Source: Alcaligenes faecalis (GTDB lineage Bacteria > Pseudomonadota > Gammaproteobacteria > Burkholderiales > Burkholderiaceae_B). Taken from it: 64,000 nucleotides of DNA. The position numbers were made by a program, and so were the translations under genes. Under the pieces are notes generated by a model. That model searched no databases. It was not told the origin of the DNA and was given only the letters and a program-made list of their open reading frames with translations. Location: positions 1,240,001 to 1,304,000 of the forward strand of contig NZ_CP031012.1 of assembly GCF_009497775.1 (NCBI RefSeq). Reading direction: 5' to 3'. Within the stretch, counting starts at the first letter, position 1. Each line of letters begins with the position of its first letter. Below are positions 9,383-19,339 of the stretch, piece by piece.

Positions 9383-10738
9383 TTACAGCTTTTTAATAAA
9401 GACCATGCTGTTGCGCGAACGGTTGTAATGCGACTGCTTGCCCTTGGGCAGATCCGACACGCCACCTTGCACAAAACCACGCTTGATGAACCAGTGAGAG
9501 GTACGGGTGGTCAGCACGAACAGACGCTTGAAGCCAGCCGCACGAGCTTTGGCTTCCGTGTGGCGCAGCAGGATTTCGCCTTCGCCCGAGCCTTGCCATT
9601 CCGGGTGCACGATCAAACAGGCCATCTCGGCCATGCTTTCTGCCTCGTAGGGAATCAGGGCGACACAGCCATAAATAATGCCGTCGTGCTCCAGAACCGT
9701 GAATTGCTCCACTTCACGTTCAATAACAGAGCGGCCTCGTGGTACCAGTGTGCCGTCAATTTCCAGTGGCTCGATCAGTTGCACAATCGCACCCACATCG
9801 TCCAGATTGGCCGGGCGCAAATCGTCCAGTGTGTCTTCCACCACCATGGTGCCCACCCCGTCGTGGGTGAAGATTTCCAGCAAAATGCTGCCGTCCTGCT
9901 TGTAGGGCACCAGGTGTGCACGGGCAATCCCGCGTTTGACCGCTTGTGAGGCGTAGCGCAGGAAGGTGGAGCAGTCCTCGTCCAGCTTGCCCGAGGCCAG
10001 CAGGGAGTCGGCATCGGCACGGGCAAGTTCCGAGTCAATATCCAGATTATTGGAGTGCCCGATATGCTCCGGGGTCAGGAAAATCAGTTTTTCGGCACGC
10101 AGGGCGATGGCCGTGCTGGTGGCCAGATCCTCCATGTCCAGGGTAAAGGCCTCACCAGTTGGGGAAAAACCCAATGGGGAGAGTAGAATAAGCGCTCCTT
10201 GGCTCATGATCAGCCGCATGGCGTCCACGTCCAGTTTGCGTACCGCGCCAGAATGCTTGAAGTCCAGGCCATCAATCACGCCTACAGGACGCGCGGTCAC
10301 AAAGTTGCCCGAAATGATGCGAATCTGGGCGTGTGACATGGGGGTGTTGGGCAAACCCTGGCTGAAGGCCGCTTCAATATCCAGGCGAATTTCACCGGCA
10401 GCTTCCTTGGCGCATTCCAGAGCGACCGCACTGGTCGGCTCGGTACCGCGACCAAATTGCGTGGTTTCGCCTTTCAGGCGCAGTTGCTCATTGACCTGGG
10501 GACGTGAGCCATGCACCAGCACCAGCTTGATGCCCAGCGCCGACAGCAGCGACAAGTCCGGGATCAGGGTGTAGAGCAGTCCATCGTTGATGAGCTCGCC
10601 CCCAAAGGCCACCACGAACGTCTTGCCACGAAAATCGTGTACATAAGGCGCCACTTCCCTGAACCATCGCACAAATTGTGCCTGGGATTCATCAGGTGGT
10701 TCGATGGCGTTGTACGAGTCGGGGATGTCTGTGTTCAT
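9383..10738 (-). CDS. argA: Amino-acid N-acetyltransferase (N-acetylglutamate synthase)
   Basis: Catalyses the first step of arginine biosynthesis, acetyl-CoA plus glutamate to N-acetylglutamate. The 451-residue protein has the classical two-domain form. The N-terminal amino-acid-kinase-like domain (about 25-290; FVVAFGGELI and LVLVHGSRPQ seen) binds the feedback inhibitor arginine. The C-terminal GNAT domain (about 300-451; CLIVHPEWQGSGEGEILL acetyl-CoA loop) is catalytic. It is divergent from hrpA across a 72-bp gap and lies upstream of yggX on the same strand. Confidence 0.94.
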   Translation of the reverse strand: MNTDIPDSYNAIEPPDESQAQFVRWFREVAPYVHDFRGKTFVVAFGGELINDGLLYTLIPDLSLLSALGIKLVLVHGSRPQVNEQLRLKGETTQFGRGTEPTSAVALECAKEAAGEIRLDIEAAFSQGLPNTPMSHAQIRIISGNFVTARPVGVIDGLDFKHSGAVRKLDVDAMRLIMSQGALILLSPLGFSPTGEAFTLDMEDLATSTAIALRAEKLIFLTPEHIGHSNNLDIDSELARADADSLLASGKLDEDCSTFLRYASQAVKRGIARAHLVPYKQDGSILLEIFTHDGVGTMVVEDTLDDLRPANLDDVGAIVQLIEPLEIDGTLVPRGRSVIEREVEQFTVLEHDGIIYGCVALIPYEAESMAEMACLIVHPEWQGSGEGEILLRHTEAKARAAGFKRLFVLTTRTSHWFIKRGFVQGGVSDLPKGKQSHYNRSRNSMVFIKKL

Positions 10739-10775
10739 TGCGGGGGATCTTTGCGTCCAAATGGTTTCAAGCCAA

Positions 10776-10786
10776 AATTATAATGA
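10776..10786. promoter_or_regulatory. Candidate shared -10 element between argA and hrpA
   Basis: The only spacer between these divergent genes contains the near-symmetric ATTATAAT, which gives a TATAAT hexamer on both strands. No good -35 is seen in either direction, so this is a suggestion only. Confidence 0.3.
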
Positions 10787-10810
10787 TGTCTGTACCAGAA
10801 ACTACCTTTC

Positions 10811-13800
10811 ATGCACGAGTCCGACGAATTGACTGAAAACCCACACTCTTTACCAACAATTTCGTACCCTGATGACCTGCCAGTCAGCGCCCGACGGGCC
10901 GAAATTGCGCAGGCGATCAAAGACCATCAGGTGGTCATTGTGTGTGGTGAAACCGGCTCGGGCAAAACCACCCAATTACCTAAAATCTGTCTGGAGCTGG
11001 GCCGTGGCCTGCAGGGCAAGATTATTGGCCATACCCAACCGCGCCGTCTGGCCGCCACCTCGGTCGCCAAACGTATTGCCCAGGAGCTGCAATCGGAAAT
11101 CGGTGACTGGGTAGGGTACCAAATCCGCTTTAATGACAAGACCGGACCGCGCTCGGCCATCAAATTGATGACGGACGGGATCTTGCTGGCCGAGTCCCAG
11201 CGCGATCCTTTATTAAGCCGCTACGACACCATCATTATTGACGAGGCCCATGAACGCAGTCTGAACATCGACTTTCTGCTGGGCTTTTTAAAGCAGCTGC
11301 TGCCACGGCGTCCGGATCTGAAGCTGATCATTACCTCGGCCACGATTGATGCCGAGCGTTTCGCGCAGCACTTTGCCCACAAGGGCAAGAAGGCGCCAGT
11401 GATCGAAGTATCGGGCCGTCTGTATCCCGTCGATATTGTGTATCGCCCGATTCTGGACCCGGCCTTGGTCGATACTGAGGAACGCCGCTCTGCCTCCGAA
11501 GAAGAGCGGGATCTGATGCAAGGTATTGTGGACGCCGTGCAGGAGTGCGCCCGACACGGTACTGGCGATATTCTGGTGTTCCTGCCCGGCGAGCGCGAAA
11601 TTCGTGAAGCGACTGAGGCACTGGAAAAAGAAAAGCCCATCAATACGGTGATCCTGCCTTTGTTTGCGCGTCTGTCGCAGGCGGATCAGGAACGTATTTT
11701 CCGCCCCAAAGGCAATGCGCGTCGTGTAGTGCTGGCGACCAACGTGGCTGAAACCTCCTTGACCGTACCCGGCATACGCTTTGTGGTCGATAGCGGACTG
11801 GCGCGTATCAAGCGCTACTCCTGGCGTAACAAGGTCGAGCAGCTGCGTATTGAAGCGATCAGCCAGGCCTCGGCCAGTCAGCGGGCAGGGCGTTGCGGTC
11901 GTATTGGCCCCGGTATCTGTATTCGTCTGTATGACGAGCAGGACTTCAAGAGCCGGCCCCCCTTTACGGATCCCGAGATTCTGCGTTCCTCGCTGGCATC
12001 GGTGATTCTGCGCATGAAGGCTTTGCATCTGGACGATGTGGAAACCTTCCCCTTTGTGGAGCCGCCCACGGGTCGTGCGATTGCCGATGGCTATCAGATT
12101 CTGCAAGAGTTGGGAGCGCTGGATGAACAGCAGCGCCTGACCAAAGTAGGCCGTTCTCTGGCCAAGCTGCCTGTGGACCCGCGTGTGGCCCGCATGATTC
12201 TGGCGGGTCACGAGCATCATTGTTTGACGGAAATGCTGATTGTGGCCTCGGCCATGTCCGTGCAAGATCCGCGTGATCGTCCTGTGCACGAGCGGGAAGC
12301 GGCCAATCAGGCCCACGCTCGTTTCAATGACGACAAGTCCGAGTTCCTGTCCTATGTGAAGCTATGGAACTGGCTGGAAGAGCTGTCGCAGGAACAAAGC
12401 TCGCAGCGCAAATTTGCCAATAGCGTCAAACAGGCTTTGCTGTCCCCCCTGCGTATTCGTGAATGGCGGGATGTTCACACCCAATTGCGCAGTCTGGTGC
12501 AGGAACAGCGCTGGGTCGCCAACCCCTCGGCAGCTACGTATGAGCAGGTGCATCTGGCCTTGCTGACGGGTTTGATCGGCAATATTGGCTACAAGAGCGA
12601 AGAAACCGGCGTCTACCAAGGCACGCGCGAATTGCGCTTTGTGATTCACCCCGGCTCCAAGCTGGTCAAGAAAGCAGGCCGCTGGATTCTGGCGGGCGAG
12701 CTGATGGAAACCACGCGACTCTTTGCCCGCTGCGTGGCGCGTATCGAGCCGCAGTGGATTGAAAAAGTCGGTGCTCATTTGCTGCGCAAAACCTGGGGCG
12801 ATCCGCGCTGGGAGAAGAAAGCCGGTCAGGTGGTGGCCAATGAGCGCGCTACCTTGTATGGCTTGCTGATTTACAGTGGCCGTCGCATTCACTTTGGTCG
12901 CATTGACCCGGTGCAGGCGCGCGAGTTGTTCTTGCGCCAAGCCCTGGTGCCGGGCGAGATCGATTCCAACCTGCCTTTTCTGCGTCATAACCGTCAGCAG
13001 ATTCAGGCAGTGGAGCGTTTGGAGCACCAATCGCGTCGCCCCGATATTCTGGTGGACGAGGAACTGATCTACGCGTTTTACGATCAGCGTATTCCCAAGG
13101 ACGTGTACCAAACTGCCACCTTGGAAAAGTGGTTCAAGGGTTTATCCAAGGAAGAGGCCAAGGGCCTGGAGCTGAACCGTGACGAGCTGATGCAGCACGA
13201 CGCAGCCGGTATCACCACCGAGGTTTTCCCGCGCTCGGTCGAATGGCAGGGCGTGAAGATGGCGCTGGATTATCACTTCGAGCCGGGTTCGGTGCGCGAT
13301 GGCGTGACCTTGAGCGTCCCCTTGTTTGCCCTGAACCAGATCGAAGCCGCCCGTTGCGAGTGGCTGGTGCCTGGCATGCTGAAGGAAAAAGTGCTGGCTT
13401 TGCTGAAGTCCTTGCCACAGCGTATCCGTCGCCATTGCGTGCCGCTGCCGGATTACGCCGCGGCCTTCCACCAACGCTGGTTTGAGAAAGCTTCCGATCC
13501 AGGCATGAGCCTGCTGGATGCGATTTCCCAGGATATGTGGCAACAGCTCAAGCAACGGCCCCAACGCAGCGATTTCAAGCCTGAAACCTTGGCGACGCAC
13601 TTGTTCATGAACTTCCGGGTGATTGACGAGCATGGCCGCATGTTGTCAGGCGGGCGTAATCTGGATCAGCTCAAGGCCGAGCATGGCCGTCAGGCCCAGG
13701 CCTCCTTCCAGCAAATGGCCGCCAGCGACGAGCAGGTGGCGCAAGTGCTGGATCACGAGCAACTGACCAGCTGGAGCTTTGGCGAACTGCCCGAGCTGAT

Positions 13801-14602
13801 GGAAATCAAGCGTAAAGGTCGCAGTTTTATTGGCTACCCGGCCTTGATCGACAAGAAAACCCATTGTGATCTGGATGTATTTGACGATCCGGCTCAGGCC
13901 CAGCGTCAGCACCGCCAGGGTTTGCGCCGCTTGTTCCGTTTGGCCCTGCGTGAGCAGGTGCGCTTTCTGGAAAAGAACATTACGGATCTGACACGTATCA
14001 GCATGCTGTACATCAACCTGGGGACGCAGGAACAATTGCGTGACCAGATTATTGATGTGGCCCTGGAGCAGTCCTGCATGATGGAGCCCTGGCCCAAGAA
14101 TCAGGCCGAGTTCGAGGCCCGCGTGCAGGAGGGGCGCAGCCGTCTGGGTCTGGTCGCTCAGGAAGTGGCGCGTCTGGCTGGGCAGATTCTGAATGAGTGG
14201 AGCGCTGCCCAGAAGAAACTGGCGCAAATCAAAGCCCATCCCGAGGCTTTGAAAGACATACAGCAGCAATTGAATGTCCTGATGCCCACTTTGTTTCTGG
14301 AAAGCAATGAATACGCGCAGCTGGCGCATATGCCACGCTATTTGAAAGCCGTACAAACTCGGGTGGACAAGTTACGTGCCGATCCGGCCCGCGACCAACG
14401 CTTGATGCAGGATATGTCGGTCTTGCTGACGAAGTATCAGCGTGCCGTGGCAGCGCTGAAAGGCGCGACCGATAGCGGCTTGCGGGACTTCCGCTGGATG
14501 CTGGAGGAATTGCGTGTGTCCTTGTTTGCCCAGGAACTGCGCACCCCCATGCCTGTCTCGGTCAAGCGTCTGGAAAAAGCCTGGGCTGCCTTGCAGCGCT
14601 AG
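10811..14602 (+). CDS. hrpA: ATP-dependent RNA helicase HrpA (DEAH box)
   Basis: A large cytoplasmic DEAH/RHA-family helicase, 1263 residues against about 1300 in E. coli. In order: motif I GETGSGKTTQ (46-55), DEAH (144-147), motif III SATID, motif VI QRAGRCGR, helicase-associated and OB-fold regions, then the long C-terminal DUF3418-type region typical of HrpA. Relatives act on stalled ribosomes and mRNA processing. The gene is monocistronic as far as the sequence shows, with dnaE about 160 bp downstream. No frameshift or missing motif was noticed. Confidence 0.95.
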   Translation: MHESDELTENPHSLPTISYPDDLPVSARRAEIAQAIKDHQVVIVCGETGSGKTTQLPKICLELGRGLQGKIIGHTQPRRLAATSVAKRIAQELQSEIGDWVGYQIRFNDKTGPRSAIKLMTDGILLAESQRDPLLSRYDTIIIDEAHERSLNIDFLLGFLKQLLPRRPDLKLIITSATIDAERFAQHFAHKGKKAPVIEVSGRLYPVDIVYRPILDPALVDTEERRSASEEERDLMQGIVDAVQECARHGTGDILVFLPGEREIREATEALEKEKPINTVILPLFARLSQADQERIFRPKGNARRVVLATNVAETSLTVPGIRFVVDSGLARIKRYSWRNKVEQLRIEAISQASASQRAGRCGRIGPGICIRLYDEQDFKSRPPFTDPEILRSSLASVILRMKALHLDDVETFPFVEPPTGRAIADGYQILQELGALDEQQRLTKVGRSLAKLPVDPRVARMILAGHEHHCLTEMLIVASAMSVQDPRDRPVHEREAANQAHARFNDDKSEFLSYVKLWNWLEELSQEQSSQRKFANSVKQALLSPLRIREWRDVHTQLRSLVQEQRWVANPSAATYEQVHLALLTGLIGNIGYKSEETGVYQGTRELRFVIHPGSKLVKKAGRWILAGELMETTRLFARCVARIEPQWIEKVGAHLLRKTWGDPRWEKKAGQVVANERATLYGLLIYSGRRIHFGRIDPVQARELFLRQALVPGEIDSNLPFLRHNRQQIQAVERLEHQSRRPDILVDEELIYAFYDQRIPKDVYQTATLEKWFKGLSKEEAKGLELNRDELMQHDAAGITTEVFPRSVEWQGVKMALDYHFEPGSVRDGVTLSVPLFALNQIEAARCEWLVPGMLKEKVLALLKSLPQRIRRHCVPLPDYAAAFHQRWFEKASDPGMSLLDAISQDMWQQLKQRPQRSDFKPETLATHLFMNFRVIDEHGRMLSGGRNLDQLKAEHGRQAQASFQQMAASDEQVAQVLDHEQLTSWSFGELPELMEIKRKGRSFIGYPALIDKKTHCDLDVFDDPAQAQRQHRQGLRRLFRLALREQVRFLEKNITDLTRISMLYINLGTQEQLRDQIIDVALEQSCMMEPWPKNQAEFEARVQEGRSRLGLVAQEVARLAGQILNEWSAAQKKLAQIKAHPEALKDIQQQLNVLMPTLFLESNEYAQLAHMPRYLKAVQTRVDKLRADPARDQRLMQDMSVLLTKYQRAVAALKGATDSGLRDFRWMLEELRVSLFAQELRTPMPVSVKRLEKAWAALQR

Positions 14603-14759
14603 ATTGTTTGTTATTTTGGTATTGGTCGGCAGGGGGCGGGTGATTGTGCGTTTGTCGTTCAGCGAGATGTGAACCAATCGAAACATATTGCCTGCCCTTA
14701 TTCACCCTGAGCATCGCTTCAGGGTCACCAATGTCTATTGGCTTAAGTACAATTCCATC

Positions 14760-17700
14760 ATGAGCGAAACCACCCCTTCCTTTGTCCATTTGCGATCCCA
14801 CTCGGAGTTCTCCGTGGTGGACGGCATCGCCCGTATTCCCGAAATGATCAAAAAAGCGCAGGCCTATGGGCAGCCTGCATTGGCTTTGACGGATTTGTGC
14901 AACTTGTTTGGGCAGATCAAGTTCTATACCTCGGCGCGTAAAGCCGGGCTGAAAGCCATCATGGGTTGTGATATCTGGCTGCAGAACGAGGAAGACCGCG
15001 AAAAACCGTCGCGCTTGTTGTTGCTGGTGCAAAACGAGGCCGGTTACCTGAGTCTGTGCGACATTCTGACCCGTGCCTGGCTGGGCAACCAGTACAAGGG
15101 GCGGGCAGAAGTACAACGCGCCTGGCTGAAAGAATGCAGTGGTCTGATTGCCCTGTCCGGTGGACGGATGGGCGATGTAGGCCAGGCTCTGGCCGATGGC
15201 AATCTGGAATTGGCCCGTGATTGTGCCCGTCATTGGGAAAATCTGTTCCCTGGCGCTTTCTATATTGAGTTGCAGCGTAGCGGTGCTGACGGCGACGAGC
15301 AGTACGTACAGGCTGCCATGCGTTTGGCCGCCGAGATGGACCTGCCCGTCGTGGCCACGCACCCTATTCAGTTTATTGCACCGGACGATTTCCGCGCGCA
15401 CGAAGTGCGGGTGTGTATTGCCGAAGGCGAGCAACTGGCTAACCCCAAGCGTGTGAAGCGTTTTACGCAAGAGCAGTACTTTCTTAGCTCGGACGAAATG
15501 CAGCAGCGATTTGCGGATGTGCCGTCTGCGCTGGAAAACACGCTGGAAATTGCCAAGCGTTGCAACCTGGAACTGGAACTGGGTAAACCTTATTTGCCCG
15601 ACTTTCCTACGCCCGATGGCATGTCGCTGGGCGACTTCCTGATTCAGCAGGCCAAAGATGGTCTGGAAATCCGCTTGAAGCAGTTGTATGCCGACCCCGA
15701 GGAGCGCGAGAAGCAACGCCCCACCTACGAAGAACGCTTGATGTGGGAGTGCAACACCATTATTTCCATGGGGTTCCCCGGTTACTTCCTGATCGTGGCG
15801 GACTTCATCAACTGGGGTAAACATAATGGCGTGCCCGTAGGACCGGGTCGAGGATCGGGGGCGGGTTCTCTGGTGGCTTACAGCATGGGGATTACCGACC
15901 TGGACCCCTTGCGCTATGACTTGCTGTTCGAACGTTTCCTGAACCCCGAGCGGGTTTCCATGCCTGACTTTGACGTGGACTTTTGCCAGGACAACCGCGA
16001 ACGCGTTATTGATTACGTTAAGCAGAAATATGGCCGTCAGGCCGTCAGCCAGATCGCCACATTCGGTACTCTGGGTGCGAAAGCGGTGGTGCGCGACGTA
16101 GGCCGCGTGCTGGAGCTGCCCTACAGCCTGTGCGATGGCTTGTCCAAACTGATTCCGTTCAACCCTGCCGATCCCTGGACGCTGGAACGTGCGCTGGCCG
16201 ATGAGCCTGCTTTCCGCGAGCGTTACGAGAACGACGAGGAAGTCAAAGCCCTGATCGACCTGGCCCGCCCCTTGGAAGGCCTGACCCGTAGCGTGGGCAT
16301 GCACGCCGGGGGCGTCCTGATTGCGCCTGGCAAGTTGATCGATTTCTGCCCGCTGTACGCCCAGTCCGGCCCTGATGCCAACGCCGTGTCGCAATACGAC
16401 AAGGACGACGTGGAGGCCGCGGGTCTGGTCAAGTTCGACTTTCTGGGTCTGCGTAACCTGACCATTCTGGATTGGGCCGTGCGCTATGTGCGCCAGTTCA
16501 ATGCGGACAAACGTGATTTCGACATCATGGCTTTGCCATTGGATGACGACGCTTCCTACAAGATTCTGTGCGAGGGCAATACCACCGCCGTGTTCCAGCT
16601 GGAATCGCGCGGGATGAAAGAGCTGTTGCGCAGTCTGCGACCTTCCACTTTTGAAGACATTATCGCCATGCTGGCCCTGTATCGTCCGGGGCCGCTGGAG
16701 TCGGGCATGGTGGTGGACTTCGTGAACCGGAAACACGGTCGGGCTGAAGTGGATTATTTCCACCCGGATCTGGAGAGCACCCTGAGCAGTACCTACGGGG
16801 TGATCGTCTACCAGGAACAGGTGATGCTGATCTCGCAGATTATCGGTGGCTACTCGCTGGGTGGTGCCGACTTGCTGCGTCGTGCCATGGGCAAGAAAAA
16901 GCCCGAGGAAATGGCCAAGCACCGGGTCCTGTTCGAGGAAGGGGCGGTCAAGAAAGGCCACGACCCTGAATTGGCGGTCAAGCTGTTTGACCTGATGGAA
17001 AAGTTTGCGGGCTACGGCTTTAACAAGAGTCACTCCGCTGCTTACGCCCTGATTGCCTATCACACGGCCTGGCTGAAAGCTCACCATCCGGCCGAGTTCC
17101 TGGCCGCGACCTTATTGTCCGATATGGACGATACCGACAAGGTACAGATTTTCTGGAAAGACGCGCTGGCTAATGGCGTGGAAGTTCTGCCGCCGGATAT
17201 CAATGCGTCCAACTATCGCTTTGAGCCTGTGCAGGACAGCTATACGGAAAAAGGCTTGCCGCCTCGCACCATGCGTTATGGCCTGGGTGCCGTGAAAGGG
17301 ACGGGTCAGGCTGCGGTTGAAGCGATTGTGGATGCGCGCAAGCAAGGCGGTCCTTTCACCAGCCTGTTTGACTTCTGCCGTCGTGTGGACCGCCATCAGG
17401 TGAACAAGCGCACGATTGAAGCCTTGGTGCGCGCAGGTGCTTTTGACACGATTGATGAAAACCGCGCTGCCTTGCTGGCCAGTATCGGCGCGGCTACGGA
17501 AGCTGCCGAACAGGCCGAACGTAGCGCCAACCAGTCCTCGCTGTTTGATGACGACTCCAACGATATTGTGGAAGGCGAGGTTGCGAAAGTAGCCCCCTGG
17601 AGCCTGCAAGATCGCTTGCGTCAGGAAAAGACGGCGCTAGGCTTTTACTTCAGCGGTCACTTGTTTGATGCCTGGCGTGATGAAGTCCGCCGTTTCGCAC

Positions 17701-18236
17701 CAACACCTTTGGCACGTCTGGAAGCCTCGCGCAGCCCGCAGTGGTTTGCCGGCGTGCTGTCGGCCGTGCGTGTACGCATGACACGTCGTGGCAAGATGCT
17801 GTACGCCATGCTGGATGACGGCTCGGCGCAGCTGGAAGTGGCTATCTTCAATGAACTGTTTGAAGAGCACCGCCAGCGTCTGAAAGAAGACCAGTTGATC
17901 ATCATCCAGGGCAAGGTCAGCAACGACGATTACACTGGCGGCTTGCGCATCAATGCCGACGCTATTTTCGACTTGCAACTGGCCCGTGAAGCCCGTGCCA
18001 GTTGCCTGAGCATCGGTCTGAACAATAATGCCGACGCACAGCGCCTGCAAACCTTGCTGGCGCCACACCGCGCCGAGCAGCAGGGCGGTGTGCCGGTTGA
18101 AGTGCAATTGCAGCGTCCTGATTACGAGTGCGTCGTGCAGTTGGGCCCGCAATGGCGTGTCCGTTTGGCAGATTCCTTGCTGGAACAGCTGGAAGACTGG
18201 GATGCCACGCACGAGGTGGAGATCAGCTACCGATGA
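14760..18236 (+). CDS. dnaE: DNA polymerase III alpha subunit
   Basis: Catalytic subunit of the replicative polymerase, 1158 residues. Visible are the N-terminal PHP domain (FVHLRSHSEFSVVDG), the polymerase active-site region MPDFDVDFCQDNRERV with its catalytic aspartates, the PGRGSGAGSLVAY loop, a helix-hairpin-helix region, and the OB-fold (GVLSAVRVRMTRRGKMLYAMLDD) near the C-terminus. The start at 14760 gives the conserved beginning SETTPSFVHLRSH; frame extension to 14688 adds unrelated residues. Its TGA overlaps the ATG of a glycosyltransferase by 4 bp, an unusual coupling of replication and envelope genes. Confidence 0.96.
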   Translation: MSETTPSFVHLRSHSEFSVVDGIARIPEMIKKAQAYGQPALALTDLCNLFGQIKFYTSARKAGLKAIMGCDIWLQNEEDREKPSRLLLLVQNEAGYLSLCDILTRAWLGNQYKGRAEVQRAWLKECSGLIALSGGRMGDVGQALADGNLELARDCARHWENLFPGAFYIELQRSGADGDEQYVQAAMRLAAEMDLPVVATHPIQFIAPDDFRAHEVRVCIAEGEQLANPKRVKRFTQEQYFLSSDEMQQRFADVPSALENTLEIAKRCNLELELGKPYLPDFPTPDGMSLGDFLIQQAKDGLEIRLKQLYADPEEREKQRPTYEERLMWECNTIISMGFPGYFLIVADFINWGKHNGVPVGPGRGSGAGSLVAYSMGITDLDPLRYDLLFERFLNPERVSMPDFDVDFCQDNRERVIDYVKQKYGRQAVSQIATFGTLGAKAVVRDVGRVLELPYSLCDGLSKLIPFNPADPWTLERALADEPAFRERYENDEEVKALIDLARPLEGLTRSVGMHAGGVLIAPGKLIDFCPLYAQSGPDANAVSQYDKDDVEAAGLVKFDFLGLRNLTILDWAVRYVRQFNADKRDFDIMALPLDDDASYKILCEGNTTAVFQLESRGMKELLRSLRPSTFEDIIAMLALYRPGPLESGMVVDFVNRKHGRAEVDYFHPDLESTLSSTYGVIVYQEQVMLISQIIGGYSLGGADLLRRAMGKKKPEEMAKHRVLFEEGAVKKGHDPELAVKLFDLMEKFAGYGFNKSHSAAYALIAYHTAWLKAHHPAEFLAATLLSDMDDTDKVQIFWKDALANGVEVLPPDINASNYRFEPVQDSYTEKGLPPRTMRYGLGAVKGTGQAAVEAIVDARKQGGPFTSLFDFCRRVDRHQVNKRTIEALVRAGAFDTIDENRAALLASIGAATEAAEQAERSANQSSLFDDDSNDIVEGEVAKVAPWSLQDRLRQEKTALGFYFSGHLFDAWRDEVRRFAPTPLARLEASRSPQWFAGVLSAVRVRMTRRGKMLYAMLDDGSAQLEVAIFNELFEEHRQRLKEDQLIIIQGKVSNDDYTGGLRINADAIFDLQLAREARASCLSIGLNNNADAQRLQTLLAPHRAEQQGGVPVEVQLQRPDYECVVQLGPQWRVRLADSLLEQLEDWDATHEVEISYR

Positions 18237-19339
18237 GGCCCTTGCGCATTCTGCACTCGGAAGCCGCCACCAGCTTTGGCGGTCAGGAAAACTACATCCT
18301 GCGCGCCATGCGCATTTTGCGCGAGCGGGGGCATCAGGTGGAGGCCGCCTGCCAACCCCATGCCCAGTTGACCGAGCGCCTGCGCGACGAGGGTTTTGTT
18401 GTCCATACCCTGTTGATGGATGGTCCGGCCAACTATATGCGCGGTGTGCGCCAGTTGCGTCGGGTTTTGCGCCAAGGCCAGTTTGATGTGCTGAACAGCC
18501 ATAGCCGCCGCGACACCATGCTGGCCGGTGTGGCCGGGCGCTTGGCGGGGACCCCCTTGATTGTGCGCACGCGCCATCTGGCCAAGAAAGTGGGCTCCCT
18601 GATGTCTTACACCATCGTGCCCAAGCGAGTCATTACGCCCAGCGACTATGTGCGCGATCACTTGATCGAGCGCGGTGTGAAACCCGAGCATGTTCAGGTG
18701 GTCTACCCTTGTGTTGATCCCAGCGTGATTGATTCGGCACCGGCCCTGGATTTGCGTGCCGAGCTGGGTCTGGCGTCTGATACCTTGCTGGTAGGTTGCG
18801 TTGCTGTATTGCGGCGCGAAAAAGGCCATCATGAGCTGATCGCTGCCATGCAGCCCTTGTTTGATCGCTATCCTCAATTGCACTTGGTGCTGGTGGGGGG
18901 CGGCTCGCCGGGCTATGAGCAGTTGCAGGCCCTGATCGCAGAGCTGGGGTTGCAGGAGCGGATTCATATGCTGGGCGCTCGTTCAGATGTGCCCTCAATT
19001 CTGCCCAATCTGGATGTTTTTGCCTTGGCGACCCATATGGAAGCCTCGGGCACTGTATTTGTAGAAGCGGGCTGCGCTGGCATTCCCGTGGTGGGCAGTC
19101 GCATAGGCGGTGTGCCCGAGGTATTGCAGGAAGGCCGTAGCGGTTTGCTGGCGGATGTACACGATAAGCAGGCCTGGTGTGCTGCCATAGAACAATTGAT
19201 TCAGAATCCACAGCTGCGTCAGGACATGGGGGCCGCAGGCCGCCTGTTTTGTCGTAGCGACGAGCGCTTTACCCCCGTCGCCATGGGCGACCGTCTGGAA
19301 AGCGCTTACTACCGCTGGTTAAAGGAGCTTCAGGGATGA
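18233..19339 (+). CDS. Family 4 glycosyltransferase (LPS core cluster)
   Basis: A 368-residue GT-B fold enzyme predicted to transfer a nucleotide-activated sugar to a cell-surface glycan, probably LPS core. The N-terminal half begins RILHSEAATSFGGQENYILR, with a glycine-rich acceptor loop. The C-terminal half has RREKGHHELIAA and the retaining-GT EX7E motif in EASGTVFVEAGCAGIPVVGS. ATG overlaps the dnaE TGA (ATGA), so it is very likely translated from the dnaE mRNA. It in turn overlaps the deacetylase gene by 4 bp. The sugar and linkage cannot be assigned. Confidence 0.87.
   Translation: MRPLRILHSEAATSFGGQENYILRAMRILRERGHQVEAACQPHAQLTERLRDEGFVVHTLLMDGPANYMRGVRQLRRVLRQGQFDVLNSHSRRDTMLAGVAGRLAGTPLIVRTRHLAKKVGSLMSYTIVPKRVITPSDYVRDHLIERGVKPEHVQVVYPCVDPSVIDSAPALDLRAELGLASDTLLVGCVAVLRREKGHHELIAAMQPLFDRYPQLHLVLVGGGSPGYEQLQALIAELGLQERIHMLGARSDVPSILPNLDVFALATHMEASGTVFVEAGCAGIPVVGSRIGGVPEVLQEGRSGLLADVHDKQAWCAAIEQLIQNPQLRQDMGAAGRLFCRSDERFTPVAMGDRLESAYYRWLKELQG

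Noticed and set aside
14562..17087. 841-codon open frame antisense to dnaE
   Set aside because: A shadow of dnaE codon usage; low-complexity His/Gln-rich translation with no family resemblance.
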